From contig NZ_QTUV01000009.1 in NCBI RefSeq assembly GCF_003435815.1, forward strand, positions 1 to 64,000: a DNA stretch of 64,000 nt, read 5' to 3'. Source of the DNA: Dorea sp. AM10-31. Its GTDB lineage: Bacteria; Bacillota; Clostridia; Lachnospirales; Lachnospiraceae. The position numbers and the translations under genes are program-made. Below, piece after piece: positions 47,927 through 58,263 of this stretch (positions are counted from its first letter, which is position 1; the number at the start of each line of letters is the position of its first letter). The notes beneath the pieces are model-generated. The model was not told the origin of the DNA, ran no database searches, and worked only from the letters and a program-made list of their open reading frames with translations.

Positions 47927-48608
47927 GATTTTAATAGTTGAAGACGAAGAGACGATTGCAGATCTGGAGAAAGACTATCTGGAACTGAGCGGATTTGAAG
48001 TGGAAGTTGCAAATGATGGAGACAGTGGACTTGAGAAAGCACTTCAGGAAGAATATGATCTTCTGATTCTTGATCTGATGCTTCCGGGGGTAGATGGATT
48101 TGAAATCTGTCGGAAGGTCAGAGATGAGAAGAACACACCAATCATTATGGTATCAGCAAAAAAAGATGATATTGATAAGATTCGTGGACTGGGATTGGGA
48201 GCGGATGATTATATGACAAAGCCGTTCAGCCCGAGCGAGTTGGTGGCACGTGTGAAAGCACATCTTGCAAGATATGATCGGTTGATCGGAAGCGCGGCAG
48301 AAAAAAATAAAGTGATCGAGATCCGAGGACTTAAGATTGACACGACTGCAAGAAGAGTATGGGTAAATGGAGAAGAGAGAACATTTACAACAAAAGAATT
48401 TGATCTGTTGTCATTTCTTGCGGCACACCCGAATCATGTGTATTCCAAAGATGAACTGTTCCAGAAAATCTGGGATATGGAATCTGTCGGTGACATCGCA
48501 ACTGTAACCGTGCATATTAAGAAAATCCGTGAAAAGATCGAGATGGACACATCCAACCCTCAGTATATCGAGACAATCTGGGGTGTCGGATACCGTTTCA
48601 AAGTATAA
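47919..48608 (+). CDS. OmpR/PhoB-family response regulator
   Basis: 229 residues: receiver domain with EDE at 8-10, Asp52 in LLILDLMLPG and Lys in the MTKPF motif, and a winged-helix DNA-binding domain (about 130-229, ending TIWGVGYRFKV). It overlaps the kinase gene by 8 nt. The RBS is CAGGAGGT inside the kinase gene. Confidence 0.94.
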   Translation: MSKILIVEDEETIADLEKDYLELSGFEVEVANDGDSGLEKALQEEYDLLILDLMLPGVDGFEICRKVRDEKNTPIIMVSAKKDDIDKIRGLGLGADDYMTKPFSPSELVARVKAHLARYDRLIGSAAEKNKVIEIRGLKIDTTARRVWVNGEERTFTTKEFDLLSFLAAHPNHVYSKDELFQKIWDMESVGDIATVTVHIKKIREKIEMDTSNPQYIETIWGVGYRFKV

Positions 48609-48699
48609 CAATTATTGTGAAAAAGGTGAAGTAAAAAGCGATTTGCAGGCACCATAATCAGGGGTGCTTCAATATTATAGTTATTAAGGGACAGAGAGA

Positions 48700-49503
48700 A
48701 TGATTACAAGTACAGCAAACGGAAAAGTTAAAAGACTGATTAATTTAAAAAAGAAGAGAAAATTAAGAGATGAAGAACATGTATTTCTTGTGGAAGGCAT
48801 CCGGATGTTCCGGGAAGTGCCGGTGGATGAATTACAGGAAGTATATGTATCTGAATCTTTTTATAAAAAAGAAAAAGTGCTGGTAAATGCGATTGCAGGG
48901 CAAGCCGGAGTGCACATAGAAGTGCTGACGGATACTGTATTTGCACATGCATCGGATACAAAGACACCACAGGGTGTTCTCTGTGTCGTGCGACAGAAAT
49001 CCTATAAGCTGGAGGATCTGTTAAAAGGCGAAAAGAGGCATCTGCTAGTGCTGGATAATTTGCAGGATCCAGGAAATATGGGTACGATCGTGCGGACTGC
49101 AGAAGGCGCAGGTGTAACAGGTGTGATCATGAGCCGTGACTGTGTGGATATTTACAATCCGAAAACAATCCGTTCAACGATGGGTTCTATTTACCGGATG
49201 CCGTTTTATTATGCGGAAGATATCCTGAAGGCAATCCGCAAGATCAAAGATGCCGGGATTAAAGTATACGCGGCGCATCTGGACGGGGAGAAGTCTTATG
49301 ATGAAGAAGATTATGCTTTCTCCTGTGCATTCCTGATTGGAAATGAGGGGAACGGGCTGCGTGAAGAAACCTCGAAAATGGCAGATCACTATATCATTAT
49401 TCCAATGAGCGGAGAGGTGGAGTCGTTAAATGCCGCAATAGCCGCTTCGGTATTGATGTTTGAAGTGAAGAGACAGAGAAGAAATACAGAGAAAAATTCA
49501 TAA
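48700..49503 (+). CDS. TrmH-family RNA 2'-O-methyltransferase
   Basis: 267 residues: N-terminal substrate-binding domain (1-95; TANGKVKRLINLKKKRKLRDEEHVFLVEG) and a SPOUT domain with LVLDNLQDPGNMGTIVRTAEGAG, FLIGNEGNGL and the motif IPMSGEVESLNAAIAASVLMFE. Likely modifies rRNA (RlmB/TsnR-like). Exact target not assigned. Confidence 0.88.
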   Translation: MITSTANGKVKRLINLKKKRKLRDEEHVFLVEGIRMFREVPVDELQEVYVSESFYKKEKVLVNAIAGQAGVHIEVLTDTVFAHASDTKTPQGVLCVVRQKSYKLEDLLKGEKRHLLVLDNLQDPGNMGTIVRTAEGAGVTGVIMSRDCVDIYNPKTIRSTMGSIYRMPFYYAEDILKAIRKIKDAGIKVYAAHLDGEKSYDEEDYAFSCAFLIGNEGNGLREETSKMADHYIIIPMSGEVESLNAAIAASVLMFEVKRQRRNTEKNS

Positions 49504-49578
49504 AATCATAAGGAAGTCAGTAGACAGTAAGAATTGCGTTATCGGAGAAAATATAGTAAGATAATGATACCAGAGACA

Positions 49579-49628
49579 AAAAGTCCGGCATCCACATGAG
49601 TTTACTCATAAGTGGATGCAAGACTTTT
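49579..49628 (+). repeat. Intergenic hairpin containing the ATGAGTTTACTCAT element
   Basis: Nested stems AAAAGTC/GACTTTT (49579-49585 with 49622-49628) and GCATCCAC/GTGGATGC (49588-49595 with 49612-49619) enclose a loop with ATGAGTTTACTCAT (49596-49609), identical to 14341-14354. The rest of 49504-49733 holds a further hairpin around CGATATGCGAATATCG (49671-49687) and no gene. Confidence 0.6.
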
Positions 49629-49733
49629 GGGCTCGCCCCGATATGAGCATAAAAGAGGGATGTCAATCCCACGATATGCGAATATCGGGCAGATTGAGGG
49701 AGTGCGAAGCACGGAGCAAAGTGAGGAATATTT

Positions 49734-50177
49734 ATGCAGACTGTATACTGGCTTATATTATTTGTAATATTATTAATTATCGAGATCTTGACTATGGGAC
49801 TTACGACAATCTGGTTTGCCGGCGGAGCGCTGGTGGCATTTGTGAGCGGAGTGATCGGCTTCGGTCTGCCTGTGCAGGTTGTTGCATTTCTCATAGTTTC
49901 TGTTATATTACTGGTGCTTACAAGACCACTTGCCGTGAAGTATTTTAATAAAGAGCGGCAGAAGACGAACGCTGAGAGTCTTATTGGGGAACAGGCACTG
50001 GTGACAGAAGATATTGATACACTGCAGGCAGCAGGACATGTAGAAATCCGTGGACAGGAATGGTCGGCAAAGACAGACGAACCGGATGGAAAGATCGCAA
50101 AAGATACGATCGTTGTAGTGGAAGGTATCCAAGGTGTGAAGCTTATTGTCAGAGAGAGAAGAAAAGAGGAGGAGTAA
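49734..50177 (+). CDS. NfeD-family membrane protein
   Basis: 147 residues. Helices at about 5-27, 30-46 and 48-66, then a soluble OB-fold domain (about 80-145; GEQALVTEDIDTLQAAGHVEIRGQEWSAKTDE). NfeD proteins partner SPFH proteins, and one begins 3 nt downstream. Confidence 0.88.
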   Translation: MQTVYWLILFVILLIIEILTMGLTTIWFAGGALVAFVSGVIGFGLPVQVVAFLIVSVILLVLTRPLAVKYFNKERQKTNAESLIGEQALVTEDIDTLQAAGHVEIRGQEWSAKTDEPDGKIAKDTIVVVEGIQGVKLIVRERRKEEE

Positions 50178-50179
50178 AG

Positions 50180-51115
50180 ATGATGGCACTAAATACGATT
50201 TTTTTAGCAATATTAATATTGATTGTTGTGATGCTTATTATATCCTGTGTGAAGATTGTCAGACAGGCAGAGGCACTTGTAATCGAAAGACTGGGGGCTT
50301 ATCAGGCAACATGGAGTACGGGACTTCATTTTAAAGTTCCGATTTTTGACCGTGTGGCAAGACGTGTTGATCTGAAAGAACAGGTTGTAGATTTTGCGCC
50401 ACAGCCGGTTATTACAAAAGATAATGTAACAATGCGGATCGATACAGTTGTGTTTTATCAGATCACAGATCCGAAGATGTTCTGTTATGGAGTTGCCAAT
50501 CCGATCATGGCAATTGAGAATCTGACAGCAACGACACTTCGTAATATTATCGGTGATCTGGAACTTGACCAAACATTGACTTCCAGAGAGACGATCAATA
50601 CGAAGATGCGTGCTTCCCTGGATGTGGCAACAGATCCATGGGGAATTAAAGTAAATCGTGTAGAGCTGAAAAATATCATACCACCTGCAGCTATTCAGGA
50701 CGCAATGGAGAAACAGATGAAAGCAGAGCGTGAGAGACGTGAAGCAATCCTGCGTGCAGAAGGTGAGAAGAAGTCAACAATTCTGGTAGCAGAAGGTCAT
50801 AAAGAATCGGCAATCCTTGATGCGGAAGCAGAGAAACAGGCAGCAATCCTGAAAGCAGAGGCACAGAAGGAAGCAATGATCCGTGAAGCAGAAGGTGAAG
50901 CAGAAGCAATCTTAAAGGTGCAGCAGGCGAATGCAGACGGTATTCGTTTCCTGAAAGAAGCAGGAGCAGATGAAGCCGTGCTGACAATGAAGAGCCTGGA
51001 AGCATTTGAGAAGGCAGCGGACGGAAAAGCAACCAAGATTATTATTCCATCCGAGATCCAGGGCATGGCAGGACTGGTGAAGTCCATGACAGAGATTGGT
51101 GGAAAAGATAAATAA
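50180..51115 (+). CDS. SPFH/Band 7 (stomatin-like) membrane protein
   Basis: 311 residues. N-terminal membrane helix (about 5-25), SPFH domain (about 25-190; QAEALVIERLGAYQATWSTGLHFKVP and RVDLKEQVVDFAPQPVITKDNV), then a heptad region of repeated (A/E)EAEKQAAILKAE-type units (about 190-250). Forms large membrane oligomers with NfeD. ATG 50180 follows AGAGGAGGAG. Confidence 0.92.
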   Translation: MMALNTIFLAILILIVVMLIISCVKIVRQAEALVIERLGAYQATWSTGLHFKVPIFDRVARRVDLKEQVVDFAPQPVITKDNVTMRIDTVVFYQITDPKMFCYGVANPIMAIENLTATTLRNIIGDLELDQTLTSRETINTKMRASLDVATDPWGIKVNRVELKNIIPPAAIQDAMEKQMKAERERREAILRAEGEKKSTILVAEGHKESAILDAEAEKQAAILKAEAQKEAMIREAEGEAEAILKVQQANADGIRFLKEAGADEAVLTMKSLEAFEKAADGKATKIIIPSEIQGMAGLVKSMTEIGGKDK

Positions 51116-51170
51116 AATAAACAACGGCCAAAAAGGCTGACTGGACAATAAGGAAAGAAGGACACGAAGG

Positions 51171-52163
51171 ATGAACCTAAAAGGCAGACATTTTTTAACA
51201 CTGAAAGATTTTACAAAGGAAGAGATTACCTACATGCTGGATCTGGCAGCAGATCTGAAAGATAAGAAGAAAAAAGGAATTCCGGTAGATAAATACAGAG
51301 GCATGAATGTTGCGCTTATTTTTGAAAAGACAAGTACAAGAACCAGATGTTCTTTTGAAGTGGCGGCACATGACATGGGAATGGGAACCACTTATCTGGA
51401 TCCAAGTGGATCCCAGATTGGCAAGAAAGAGAGTATTGAAGATACAGCAAGAGTACTCGGAAGAATGTTTGATGGTATCGAATATCGTGGATTCGGTCAG
51501 GAACGTGTAGAAGAACTGGCAAAACATGCAGGTGTGCCGGTATGGAATGGCCTGACAAATGAGTATCATCCGACACAGATGCTGGCAGATCTGCTGACGA
51601 TCCGTGAGCATTTTGGAACACTGGAGAATATCCATCTTGTATACATGGGCGATGCAAGGTATAACATGGGTAACTCTCTGATGATTGCGTGTGCGAAGAT
51701 GGGAATGCATTTTACAGCATGTACTTCTGAAAAATATTTCCCGGATGCAGAGCTTGTTGAAACATGCAGAGGCTATGCAAAAGAAAGCGGCGGAACCATT
51801 ACTTTGACAGAGGATGTAAAAGCCGGAACCAAAGGTGCAGATGTTATTTATACAGACGTGTGGGTATCTATGGGTGAACCGGATGAAGTATGGGCAGAGA
51901 GAATCAAAGAACTGTCACCATATAAAGTTACGAAGGAAGTAATGGATAATGCCGGAGAGAAAGCAATCTTCCTGCACTGCCTGCCTGCATTCCATGATCT
52001 GAAGACCAAAATCGGTAAAGAAATCTATGAAAAATACGGTCTTACAGATATGGAAGTAACAGATGAAGTATTTGAATCTTCACAGTCCAAGGTATTCGAT
52101 GAGGCAGAGAACCGTATGCATACGATCAAAGCGGTTATGGTTGCAACACTTGGTGAGAGATAG
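51171..52163 (+). CDS. argF: Ornithine carbamoyltransferase
   Basis: 330 residues. Carbamoyl-phosphate site [13 protein letters not shown] and [10 protein letters not shown] with the catalytic Cys, plus [12 protein letters not shown] and SMG loop (WVSMGEPDE). Makes citrulline from ornithine. No other arginine genes are adjacent, so a biosynthetic or catabolic (arcB) role cannot be separated by context. Confidence 0.95.
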   Translation: MNLKGRHFLTLKDFTKEEITYMLDLAADLKDKKKKGIPVDKYRGMNVALIFEKTSTRTRCSFEVAAHDMGMGTTYLDPSGSQIGKKESIEDTARVLGRMFDGIEYRGFGQERVEELAKHAGVPVWNGLTNEYHPTQMLADLLTIREHFGTLENIHLVYMGDARYNMGNSLMIACAKMGMHFTACTSEKYFPDAELVETCRGYAKESGGTITLTEDVKAGTKGADVIYTDVWVSMGEPDEVWAERIKELSPYKVTKEVMDNAGEKAIFLHCLPAFHDLKTKIGKEIYEKYGLTDMEVTDEVFESSQSKVFDEAENRMHTIKAVMVATLGER

Positions 52164-52180
52164 AAAGTCGGAGCGATAAG

Positions 52181-53161
52181 ATGAAAGCAGAGATTTTACG
52201 ACTGCTGAAAGAGAGCAGCTCTTATATATCCGGGCAGCAGCTTTGTGATCATTTTCAGGTGTCAAGGACTGCAGTCTGGAAAGTAATGGAACAGTTAAAA
52301 AAAGAAGGTTACACAATTGAGGCGGTACGCAATAAAGGCTACCGCCTTCTGGATAGTCCGGATGTTTTGTCAAAAGCAGAAATTGAAAGTCTGGTTACGA
52401 CAAAATGGGCGGGCAGACAGGTTGTTTACTACGACGAGACGGATTCCACGAATAATCAGGCGAAAGCGGCGGGTGAGAAAGGTGAAGTACACGGTACACT
52501 GTTTGTCGCAGATCGACAGACTGCCGGTAAAGGAAGACGCGGACGCGGCTGGGAGTCACCGTCTGGGAACAGTGTTTCCATGACTATTTTATTAAGACCG
52601 GAGATACCTCCGGTGAAAGCACCGATGCTGACACTTGTAATGGCGCTTGCGGTAGCAGATGGAATCAGGGATGCGCTTGGTGTGGATGCGGGAATCAAGT
52701 GGCCGAATGACATCGTACTGAATAAGAAGAAAATCTGCGGAATCCTGACGGAGATGAGTACGGAAATTGATTATATCAATTATGTTGTGATCGGAGTCGG
52801 GATCAACGTCAATCAGGAAACATTTCCGGATGAGATCAAAGAGACGGCAACATCTTTGAAGGTGGAGACGGGTAAGCCTGTAAAGCGTGCCGGAGTTATT
52901 GCGACGGTTATGGAAAGATTTGAACAATATTATGAACAGTTTGTGCAGCGGGAAGATTTGTCCGGAATCCGGGAGGCATATGAAGCGTGTCTGGTTAATC
53001 GTGACCGGGATGTGCGGGTATTGGATCCGGCGGGAGCATATGAAGCACACGCAAAAGGAATTAACGATACCGGTGAGCTGATCGTAGTTCTGCCGGATGG
53101 CACTGAGCGTGAAATCTATGCCGGAGAAGTGTCTGTGCGAGGAATCTACGGATATGTATAG
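52181..53161 (+). CDS. birA: Bifunctional biotin ligase / biotin operon repressor
   Basis: 326 residues: N-terminal HTH (1-62; ISGQQLCDHFQVSRTAVWKVMEQLKKEG), ligase core with KGRRGRGWESPSGN (the biotinyl-AMP loop) and KWPNDIVLNKKKICGIL, and a small C-terminal barrel. The HTH makes it a group-II BirA able to repress biotin genes. Confidence 0.95.
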   Translation: MKAEILRLLKESSSYISGQQLCDHFQVSRTAVWKVMEQLKKEGYTIEAVRNKGYRLLDSPDVLSKAEIESLVTTKWAGRQVVYYDETDSTNNQAKAAGEKGEVHGTLFVADRQTAGKGRRGRGWESPSGNSVSMTILLRPEIPPVKAPMLTLVMALAVADGIRDALGVDAGIKWPNDIVLNKKKICGILTEMSTEIDYINYVVIGVGINVNQETFPDEIKETATSLKVETGKPVKRAGVIATVMERFEQYYEQFVQREDLSGIREAYEACLVNRDRDVRVLDPAGAYEAHAKGINDTGELIVVLPDGTEREIYAGEVSVRGIYGYV

Positions 53162-53199
53162 ACAGCCGGGACAAACTGTTGTAAAATAGCGGAGGTATT

Positions 53200-53529
53200 A
53201 TGTACGAAGAGAAAATCGTCCTTTGTGGGGCAAATTCTTATGAAGAAAAATATTATCTGAATCCTGATTTTTCAGGACTACCGGATCATATCAAAGACGA
53301 ACTGAAAATCATGTGTGTGTTATATGTACACGACGTAGGTGGCATACTGACACTGGTCTATGAAGAAAACGGAGAGCTGTGTTTTGAAGTGACATCTGAA
53401 GAGGGAGATCCGATGTTTGATGATATTGGAAGCCAGTTGAAAATCAAACAGCTTCAGAGAGAAAAACAGGAATTACTGCAGTCGTTGCAGTTATATTACA
53501 AAGTGTTCTTCCTGGGAGAAGAGCTGTAG
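53200..53529 (+). CDS. Small conserved protein of unknown function
   Basis: 109 residues, soluble. Beta-rich start (KIVLCGANSYEEKYYLNPDF), a hydrophobic middle (LTLVYEENGELCFEVTSEEG) and a C-terminal helix rich in Lys, Gln and Glu (about 80-100). It lies between birA and coaX with short gaps and a good RBS (GGAGGT). The family is not recognised. Confidence 0.7.
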   Translation: MYEEKIVLCGANSYEEKYYLNPDFSGLPDHIKDELKIMCVLYVHDVGGILTLVYEENGELCFEVTSEEGDPMFDDIGSQLKIKQLQREKQELLQSLQLYYKVFFLGEEL

Positions 53530-53538
53530 GAGGAAAAT

Positions 53539-54312
53539 ATGTTATTAGTTATAGATGCGGGAAATACAAACATTACACTCGGCATTTTTTCGGAAGACAA
53601 GATCTCCGGTACTTTCCGTATGAAGGCAAAACAGCCGCGTACATCAGATGAATATGGAATCACATTGCGTGAATTGGTGGAAAGACATGGAATTGAAGGC
53701 GAACAGATTACAGACGTAATTATCGCCTCTGTAGTTCCGGATATCATGCATTCTTTAGGAAGCGCAATTATTAAATATTTTGGCGTAAAACCGATGGTCG
53801 TTTCAGCAGGAATTAAGACCGGAATCCGTATCGTTACAGAGAATCCGAGACAGGTAGGGGCTGATCGTATCGTGGATGCGGTTGCAGCATATACATTATT
53901 TGGAGGACCTGTTATAGTTGTAGATTTTGGAACAGCGACAACGTATGATATTGTCGGAGCAGATGGCACATTTGAAGCAGGTGTGATTGCTCCGGGAATC
54001 CGCACTTCCGCGCAGGCATTGTGGGGTGAGGCAGATATGCTGCCGGCGATCGAGATTAAGAAACCGGCATCTATTTTGGCGAAAGAGACGATTTCGGCAA
54101 TGCAGGGCGGTCTGGTCTACGGACAGATCGGACAGACAGAATATATCATCAATCAGTTGAAAAAAGAGTCTGGTTATGAGAATGCAAAAGTCGTTGCGAC
54201 CGGAGGACTTGGAAAAATCATTGCTGCAGAGACAGATACGATTGATGTGTATGATCCTCAGCTGACTTTAAAAGGACTTCATATTATTTATCAAAAGAAC
54301 AGGAAACGTTAA
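53539..54312 (+). CDS. coaX: Type III pantothenate kinase
   Basis: 257 residues of the ASKHA fold. Phosphate-1 motif [27 protein letters not shown], and [13 protein letters not shown]. Catalyses the first step of CoA synthesis. Follows the unknown gene at 53200 with AGGAGGAAAAT. Confidence 0.95.
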   Translation: MLLVIDAGNTNITLGIFSEDKISGTFRMKAKQPRTSDEYGITLRELVERHGIEGEQITDVIIASVVPDIMHSLGSAIIKYFGVKPMVVSAGIKTGIRIVTENPRQVGADRIVDAVAAYTLFGGPVIVVDFGTATTYDIVGADGTFEAGVIAPGIRTSAQALWGEADMLPAIEIKKPASILAKETISAMQGGLVYGQIGQTEYIINQLKKESGYENAKVVATGGLGKIIAAETDTIDVYDPQLTLKGLHIIYQKNRKR

Positions 54313-54314
54313 GC

Positions 54315-55271
54315 ATGAAGATTGGAGAAGTAAAGCTTGAAAATCCATATATCCTCGCACCAATGGCGGGGGTTACAGACCTGCCCTTCCGTTTGCTCTG
54401 CAAAGAGCAGGGGGCAGGGCTTTTATGTATGGAGATGATCAGTGCAAAAGCACTGCAATATAAGAATAAAAATACAAAGACTTTATTGGCGATTCATCCG
54501 GAAGAATATCCGGTTTCATTGCAACTGTTCGGATCGGAGCCGGATATCATCAGTGAGATCGCGAAAATGATCGAACCACTTCCATTTCAGATCCTGGATA
54601 TCAATATGGGCTGCCCGGTACCGAAGATCGTGAAGAACGGAGAAGGTTCTGCACTTATGTTAAGACCGGAGCTTGTCTATGAGATTGTGTCAAAGACGGC
54701 AAAAGCAATAAAGAAACCTGTGACAGTGAAGATCAGAAAAGGATTTGACGATGCGCATATTAATGCAGTGGAGATTGCAAAAGTTGCAGAAGAAGCAGGA
54801 GCAAAAGCAGTAGCCGTACATGGAAGAACAAGAGAGCAGTATTATTCCGGAAAAGCAGACTGGGATATTATAAGACAGGTTAAAGCAGCAGTGTCTATTC
54901 CGGTTATCGGAAACGGTGATGTGACAACCGGAGAGCAGGCAATCCGGATGCGGGAAGAAACCGGCTGTGATGGCGTAATGATCGGACGAGGCGCCCAGGG
55001 AAATCCATGGATTTTCAGAGAACTTCTGGAATACGAAAAGACTGGAAAACTGCCGGAACGTCCTTCGCCGGAAGTGATTCGCGAGACAATGCTAAGACAT
55101 GCGAGACTTCAGATGGAGTACAAGGGTGACTTTATTGGTATCCGCGAGATGCGAAAACACGTTGCTTGGTATACGAAAGGAATGAAAGGCTCATCCAAAT
55201 TAAGAGATGAAATCAACCGGACAGAATCTTACGAAGAATTGGAAGCACTTCTTTATGAGAAGATCAAATAA
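54315..55271 (+). CDS. dusB: tRNA-dihydrouridine synthase
   Basis: 318-residue flavoprotein. APMAGVTDLPFR, MGCPVPKIVKNGEGSALM with the catalytic Cys, VKIRKGFDD and VHGRTREQYYSGKADW. Starts 2 nt after coaX, so the two form one unit. Confidence 0.94.
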   Translation: MKIGEVKLENPYILAPMAGVTDLPFRLLCKEQGAGLLCMEMISAKALQYKNKNTKTLLAIHPEEYPVSLQLFGSEPDIISEIAKMIEPLPFQILDINMGCPVPKIVKNGEGSALMLRPELVYEIVSKTAKAIKKPVTVKIRKGFDDAHINAVEIAKVAEEAGAKAVAVHGRTREQYYSGKADWDIIRQVKAAVSIPVIGNGDVTTGEQAIRMREETGCDGVMIGRGAQGNPWIFRELLEYEKTGKLPERPSPEVIRETMLRHARLQMEYKGDFIGIREMRKHVAWYTKGMKGSSKLRDEINRTESYEELEALLYEKIK

Positions 55272-55354
55272 TGATAGCTACTTTATTACACCGCATTGAT
55301 AGTGTGGTAAATATATACAAAAATCCTCCTGAAAATTATTGCTTTTCAAAGCGA

Positions 55355-55427
55355 TTGTTTAAAAATTAACAAATATGTTAAAAAAATACCAAAAGTAATT
55401 GACAAAATATTAACGAGCATGTATAGT
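55355..55427 (+). promoter_or_regulatory. adhE promoter with Rex-type operators
   Basis: TTGTTTAAAAATTAACAA at 55355-55372 matches the Rex consensus TTGTTAA-N4-TTAACAA with one mismatch. Downstream, TTGACA (55399-55404) and TATAGT (55422-55427) are 17 bp apart, and a weaker Rex-like half (TTGACAAAATATTAACGA, 55399-55416) overlaps the -35 box. Repression should be lifted when NADH/NAD+ is high. The rex gene is not in this window. Confidence 0.78.
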
Positions 55428-55476
55428 ATGAAACATAGAAAGAAATCACATATACCATTTACAGGAGGATCAGAAG

Positions 55477-58092
55477 ATGGCAAAGAAAAAAGAGACAGTA
55501 CCAACATTCATTGATAGCGTGGAAACTCTTGAAGCAAAAATGAAAGCGATGAGAGAAGCACAGAAGATCTTTGCTACATACACGCAGGAACAAGTTGATA
55601 AGATTTTCTTCGAAGCAGCAATGGCAGCCAATAAGATGCGTATCCCTCTTGCGAAACAGGCAGTCGAAGAAACAGGTCGTGGAATCGTTGAAGATAAGGT
55701 TATTAAAAACCATTACGCAGCAGAATATATTTATAACGCATACAAGAATACAAAAACCTGTGGCGTGATCGAAGAAGATAAAGCATATGGAATTAAGAAG
55801 ATTGCAGAACCAATCGGACTGGTTGCGGCAGTTATTCCTACAACAAACCCGACATCAACAGCAATTTTCAAAACACTGATCTGCTTGAAGACAAGAAATG
55901 CAATCATCATTAGTCCACATCCGGCAGCTAAGGCATCTACAATTGCAGCAGCAAAAGTTGTTCTGGATGCGGCAGTGAAAGCAGGAGCACCGGAAGGAAT
56001 CATCGGATGGATCGATACACCTTCACTGGAGCTGACGAATACCGTTATGAGAGATGCAGATATTATTCTTGCAACCGGCGGACCTGGAATGGTAAAAGCA
56101 GCATATTCTTCCGGTAAACCGGCACTCGGAGTTGGAGCTGGTAATACACCGGTTATTATTGATGACACAGCAGATGTGAGGATGGCAGTAAACTCCATCA
56201 TTCATTCTAAGACATTTGATAATGGTATGATCTGTGCATCTGAGCAGTCTGTAACTGTACTGGACAGCATTTATGATGAAGTAAAGAAAGAATTTGCATA
56301 CCGTGGATGTTATTTCCTGAAACCAGGCGAAGAGCTTGATAAAGTTCGTAAGACAATCATCATCAACGGCGCATTGAACAATAAGATCCCTGGAAAGTCT
56401 GCTTACGAGATTGCAAAACTGGCAGGTGTAAAAGTTCCGGAAAATACAAAGATCCTGATCGGTGAAGTAGAATCCGTTGATATTTCAGAAGAATTTGCAC
56501 ACGAGAAATTATCTCCGGTACTCGCAATGTACAGAGCAAAGACATTTGATGAGGCACTTGGAAAAGCAGCTCAGCTTGTAGCTGACGGTGGATATGGACA
56601 TACAGCTTCTTTATATGTGCATCCGGCACAGACAGAAAAGATTGCAAAGCATGCAGCAGCAATGAAGACATGCCGAATCCTTATTAATACACCATCTTCA
56701 CACGGTGGAATCGGTGATCTGTACAACTTCAAACTTGCTCCGTCTCTCACACTTGGATGTGGTTCATGGGGTGGAAACTCTGTATCAGAGAACGTAGGCG
56801 TAAAACATTTGATCAACATTAAGACGGTAGCTGAGAGGAGAGAGAACATGCTGTGGTTCAGAACACCTGAGAAAGTATACTTTAAGAAAGGCTGTATGCC
56901 GGTAGCACTGGATGAACTTGGAACCGTAATGCATAAGAAAAAGGCATTTATCGTAACCGACAGCTTCTTATATAAAAATGGATATGTAAAACCGATTGAA
57001 GAGAAACTGGATGAGATGGGAATTCAGCACACATGCTTCTATGAAGTAGCACCGGATCCGACATTACAGTGTGCACAGAAAGGTGCAGACCAGATGCGCG
57101 CATTTGAGCCGGATACAATCATCGCACTCGGTGGTGGATCTGCAATGGATGCCGGAAAGATTATGTGGGTGATGTATGAACATCCGGAAGCAAACTTTGA
57201 AGACATGGCAATGGATTTCATGGATATCCGTAAGAGAGTATTTACATTCCCGAAAATGGGAGAGAAGGCATATTTCGTAGCAATTCCTACATCTTCAGGA
57301 ACAGGATCTGAGGTGACACCTTTCGCGATCATCACAGATGCAGAGACTGGTGTAAAATGGCCGATTGCTGACTACGAACTGCTTCCGAATATGGCAATCG
57401 TAGATGTTGACAATGCAATGACAGCCCCAAAAGGACTGACAAGTGCATCCGGTATTGATGTTATGACACATGCGATCGAGGCATATGTATCTATCATGGC
57501 AACAGATTACACGGATGGTCTTGCTATGAAAGCAGTGAAAATGGTATTTGAAAACCTGCCATCTGCTTATGAAAACGGAGCAAATGATCCGATTGCAAGA
57601 GAACATATGGCAAATGCTTCCTGCATGGCTGGTATGGCATTTGCAAATGCATTCCTTGGACTGAACCACTCAATGGCTCATAAATTAGGAGCGTTCCACC
57701 ATCTGCCACATGGTGTTGCAAACGCAGTTATTTTAACAGAAGTTATGCGATATAATGCAGCAGAAGTACCGACAAAGATGGGAACATTTTCTCAGTACCA
57801 GTATCCACACGCACTTGCCCGCTATGCAGAGCTTGGACGTTTCGCAGGATGCCAGGGAAATACAGATGAAGAAGTATTTGAAAACTTCCTTGCAAAACTG
57901 GAAGTACTCAAAGAGAAGATCGGTATCAAGAAGACGATCAAAGACTATGGTATCGATGAGAAATACTTCCTTGATACATTAGATGAGATGACAGAGCAGG
58001 CATTTAACGATCAGTGTACAGCAGCTAACCCAAGATATCCACTGATGAAAGAAATCAAAGAAATGTATCTGAAATGCTACTATGGTAAATAA
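55477..58092 (+). CDS. adhE: Bifunctional acetaldehyde-CoA/alcohol dehydrogenase
   Basis: 871 residues. N-terminal aldehyde dehydrogenase domain (1-440) with catalytic Cys253 in NGMICASEQS; C-terminal iron-dependent alcohol dehydrogenase (about 460-871) with GGGSAMDAGK and Fe ligands in HSMAHKLGAFHHLPHG. Converts acetyl-CoA to ethanol using 2 NADH and forms spirosome-like polymers in other species. Regulated from a Rex-type promoter; the RBS is CAGGAGG. Confidence 0.97.
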   Translation: MAKKKETVPTFIDSVETLEAKMKAMREAQKIFATYTQEQVDKIFFEAAMAANKMRIPLAKQAVEETGRGIVEDKVIKNHYAAEYIYNAYKNTKTCGVIEEDKAYGIKKIAEPIGLVAAVIPTTNPTSTAIFKTLICLKTRNAIIISPHPAAKASTIAAAKVVLDAAVKAGAPEGIIGWIDTPSLELTNTVMRDADIILATGGPGMVKAAYSSGKPALGVGAGNTPVIIDDTADVRMAVNSIIHSKTFDNGMICASEQSVTVLDSIYDEVKKEFAYRGCYFLKPGEELDKVRKTIIINGALNNKIPGKSAYEIAKLAGVKVPENTKILIGEVESVDISEEFAHEKLSPVLAMYRAKTFDEALGKAAQLVADGGYGHTASLYVHPAQTEKIAKHAAAMKTCRILINTPSSHGGIGDLYNFKLAPSLTLGCGSWGGNSVSENVGVKHLINIKTVAERRENMLWFRTPEKVYFKKGCMPVALDELGTVMHKKKAFIVTDSFLYKNGYVKPIEEKLDEMGIQHTCFYEVAPDPTLQCAQKGADQMRAFEPDTIIALGGGSAMDAGKIMWVMYEHPEANFEDMAMDFMDIRKRVFTFPKMGEKAYFVAIPTSSGTGSEVTPFAIITDAETGVKWPIADYELLPNMAIVDVDNAMTAPKGLTSASGIDVMTHAIEAYVSIMATDYTDGLAMKAVKMVFENLPSAYENGANDPIAREHMANASCMAGMAFANAFLGLNHSMAHKLGAFHHLPHGVANAVILTEVMRYNAAEVPTKMGTFSQYQYPHALARYAELGRFAGCQGNTDEEVFENFLAKLEVLKEKIGIKKTIKDYGIDEKYFLDTLDEMTEQAFNDQCTAANPRYPLMKEIKEMYLKCYYGK

Positions 58093-58122
58093 AACTGTAG
58101 TAAATAAGAACAAATAACGGTA

Positions 58123-58182
58123 GTCAGCCGGGATGTGAATTTTGTATGTGATTTCTATAAAATTCATATTCCGGCTTTCTTT
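58123..58182 (+). repeat. Hairpin repeat copy 1 (adhE terminator)
   Basis: An imperfect palindrome with arms GCCGGGATGTGAATTTT and AAAATTCATATTCCGGC around TATGTGATTTCTAT, ending CTTTCTTT. It is almost identical to 58433-58492 with compensating changes in the arms, so the fold is conserved. It probably ends adhE transcription. Confidence 0.7.
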
Positions 58183-58263
58183 ACTTTTCAAGGTCGTGCT
58201 GTGTTGCTATAATTGACATATACCTGCCGCTGACCGGAGCGTCAGTTTCAACTGTAAGGCTGA

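Noticed and set aside
50691-51201. Minus-strand Leu-rich or Ser/Ala-rich frames opposite the SPFH gene
   Set aside because: They arise from the repetitive Ala/Glu codons of the real gene.
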